52,894 bases of DNA from Allobacillus halotolerans (GTDB lineage Bacteria > Bacillota > Bacilli > Bacillales > Alkalibacillaceae), in contig NZ_JAHLZF010000019.1 of assembly GCF_018967645.1 (NCBI RefSeq), forward strand, positions 1 to 52,894, read 5' to 3'. Made by a program: the position numbers and the translations under genes. Positions within the stretch are counted from its first letter, which is position 1. Every line of letters begins with the position of its first letter. Shown in pieces: positions 51,719-52,894 of this stretch. Under the pieces are notes generated by a model. That model saw only the letters and a list, made by a program, of their open reading frames with translations, made no database searches and was not told the origin of the DNA.

Positions 51719-52714
51719 ATGAAAAAGCTTCAAGCTTGGTTGGTCTTATTAATAGGATTGTTGGTGTTAAGTGCATGTGGTTCGTCCGATGATGAATCAA
51801 GTGCGGAAGAAGTGAATAAGAACGACGCTGACTTTGTCGTTGGGATTTCCCAGATTGAGGAACATCCTTCTTTAGACAGTGCCACAGAAGGATTTAAACA
51901 GGCGTTAAAAGATGCTGGATTAGAAGTGCATTTCGATTTTTCTTCAGCACAGGGGGACGCGAATACCAATCAGTTGATTGCTGAAAAATTCGTCAGTAAT
52001 GATGTTGACTTGATTTTCGCCAACTCGACACCGAGTGCGCAAGGTGCATTGAATGAAACGGAAGAAATTCCAATTGTATTTACTTCGGTAACGGATCCTG
52101 TTGGCGCAAACTTGGTTGAATCATTTGAAAATCCAGGTGGAAATGTAACGGGAACGGCGGATATGCATCCGGATACCGTTAAGAAAACGCTAGAACTTGT
52201 CAAAGATATGGGCTTTGAATCACTTGGATTGGTATACAATGCCAGTGAACAAAACTCGAAAACACAGATCGAATTAGTAAATGAAGAGGCGGAAGCAGTC
52301 GGTTTGAATACAGTTGAAAAAACGATCTCTTCCTCATCAGAAGTGAAGCAAGCAACGGAAGCCTTGGTTGGCGATGTTGATTCGATTTTAATCATTACCG
52401 ATAACACAGTCGTCAGTGCATTGGAATCCGTATTACAAGTCGGTCATTCTGAATCACTCCCGGTTTTCGTATCCGAACACTCTTCTGTTGAAGGCGGTGG
52501 GTTTGCCGCATTTGGTTTCGATTACTTTGATATCGGCTATGAAGCGGGCGAGAAAGCTGTTGAAATTTTAAAAGACGGTAAAAACCCAGGAGAAATTCCA
52601 GCAACATACCCACAAAACTTGAAACTTCAAATCAACGAGGATGCAGCGGAAAAGATGGGTGTTGAATTGACAGATGAATTAAAAGAGGAAGCGGAACTCA
52701 TTTCAGGCGAGTAA
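51719..52714 (+). CDS. ABC importer substrate-binding lipoprotein, copy 2
   Basis: A 331-residue near-duplicate of the 48821 lipoprotein: same signal peptide and lipobox (Cys20), same length, 24 substitutions. Residues about 68-151 are unchanged between the two. Changes cluster in the signal peptide, in the 155-205 region and around 245-262 (DAV/ESV, EHDAVES/EHSSVEG), which may line or border the ligand cleft. GGGGAGAGG precedes the ATG. It lies 69 bp after the ATPase stop with no terminator between, so it is probably cotranscribed. No downstream terminator is visible before the window end. Confidence 0.9.
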   Translation: MKKLQAWLVLLIGLLVLSACGSSDDESSAEEVNKNDADFVVGISQIEEHPSLDSATEGFKQALKDAGLEVHFDFSSAQGDANTNQLIAEKFVSNDVDLIFANSTPSAQGALNETEEIPIVFTSVTDPVGANLVESFENPGGNVTGTADMHPDTVKKTLELVKDMGFESLGLVYNASEQNSKTQIELVNEEAEAVGLNTVEKTISSSSEVKQATEALVGDVDSILIITDNTVVSALESVLQVGHSESLPVFVSEHSSVEGGGFAAFGFDYFDIGYEAGEKAVEILKDGKNPGEIPATYPQNLKLQINEDAAEKMGVELTDELKEEAELISGE

Positions 52715-52798
52715 GTTTCAAGTGTTGAAGGTCTGGAGATTAACATTTAACAACGACGGTTAGTCGTTGAAGTTCATGACCTGGACGCTCCATCAAAA

Positions 52799-52894
52799 GT
52801 GAAATTCGGTCGAATAGAAGCGCTCTAATCGCCCGAATGATTTGCCATATCTGAAATCTGGTCGAATAGAAGCGCTCTAATCACCCGAATGATT
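52799..52894. repeat. 52-bp direct repeat, two units (second cut by the window end)
   Basis: GGTCGAATAGAAGCGCTCTA recurs 52 bp apart (52808 and 52860), within units beginning TGAAAT and ending CCCGAATGATT. More units may follow outside. The words CATATCT and AAATC-GG are shared with the 42561-42690 region, so the two may be one repeat family. Confidence 0.75.

Overview
The window looks like a chromosome segment of a moderately halophilic, spore-forming member of the Bacillaceae (Halobacillus / Pontibacillus / Virgibacillus type). The clues are low-to-moderate G+C, Shine-Dalgarno sites of the AGGAGG kind, an alpha/beta small acid-soluble spore protein, a YjcZ-type peptide, Hpr (ScoC), an OpuA glycine betaine importer, acidic secreted proteins, and a gene order that closely follows the Bacillus subtilis sspB-yheBA-yhaONM-prsA-hpr-yhaH-hit-ecsAB-yhaA-hmoB-pbpF-hemEHY-yhfHI-lplJ-lcfB block. 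The genus is an inference from gene content and order; no search was run.

Layout. 1-4.5 kb: a 21-bp tandem repeat, fumarase, a spore SASP, an acidic protein, YheB, YheA and a YhzD-like protein. 4.6-10.4 kb: the DNA-repair pair YhaO/YhaN, a GbsR-type regulator and the exoribonuclease YhaM. 10.6-14 kb: a MoxR ATPase / DUF58 / membrane-protein operon in ATGA-overlap arrangement. 14-17 kb: the PrsA foldase, a 30-residue YjcZ peptide, small membrane proteins and Hpr. 17-21 kb: a GbsR-type regulator divergent from opuAA-opuAB-opuAC, with a perfect 18-bp palindrome between them. 21-24.8 kb: repeats, YhaH, Hit and EcsAB. 24.9-29.4 kb: an atypical Nramp-like transporter, a YitT protein, an M20 amidohydrolase, a second 21-bp tandem repeat and a ferritin-like protein. 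29.6-32.2 kb: a LiaFSR-type envelope-stress system. 32.3-33.8 kb: nested palindromic repeats beside a toxin-antitoxin-like pair. 33.9-42.5 kb: HmoB, a class A PBP, hemE-hemH-hemY, YhfH (too short for an ordinary ORF cut-off), YhfI and LplJ. 42.6-47.4 kb: an ArsR-SulP operon with its own operator, a small membrane protein and LcfB behind a FadR box. 47.6-48.6 kb: an unrecognised secreted protein with a cytosolic partner. 48.8-52.7 kb: an ABC importer whose permease and ATPase genes are flanked by two nearly identical lipoprotein genes. The window ends in a 52-bp repeat.

How it works together. Core functions dominate: heme synthesis and degradation, envelope quality control (PrsA, PBP, LiaFSR, EcsAB), osmoprotection (OpuA), lipoate and fatty-acid metabolism, and RNA/DNA maintenance. 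Accessory material is concentrated at about 21.0-21.6, 28.6, 32.4-33.8, 42.6 and 47.5-48.6 kb. There, intergenic repeats or A+T-rich DNA accompany the least familiar genes. The best candidates for something little described are the secreted protein/partner pair (47623-48561) and the Phd-HicB-like/HicA-like pair (33152-33789) next to a repeat-within-repeat.
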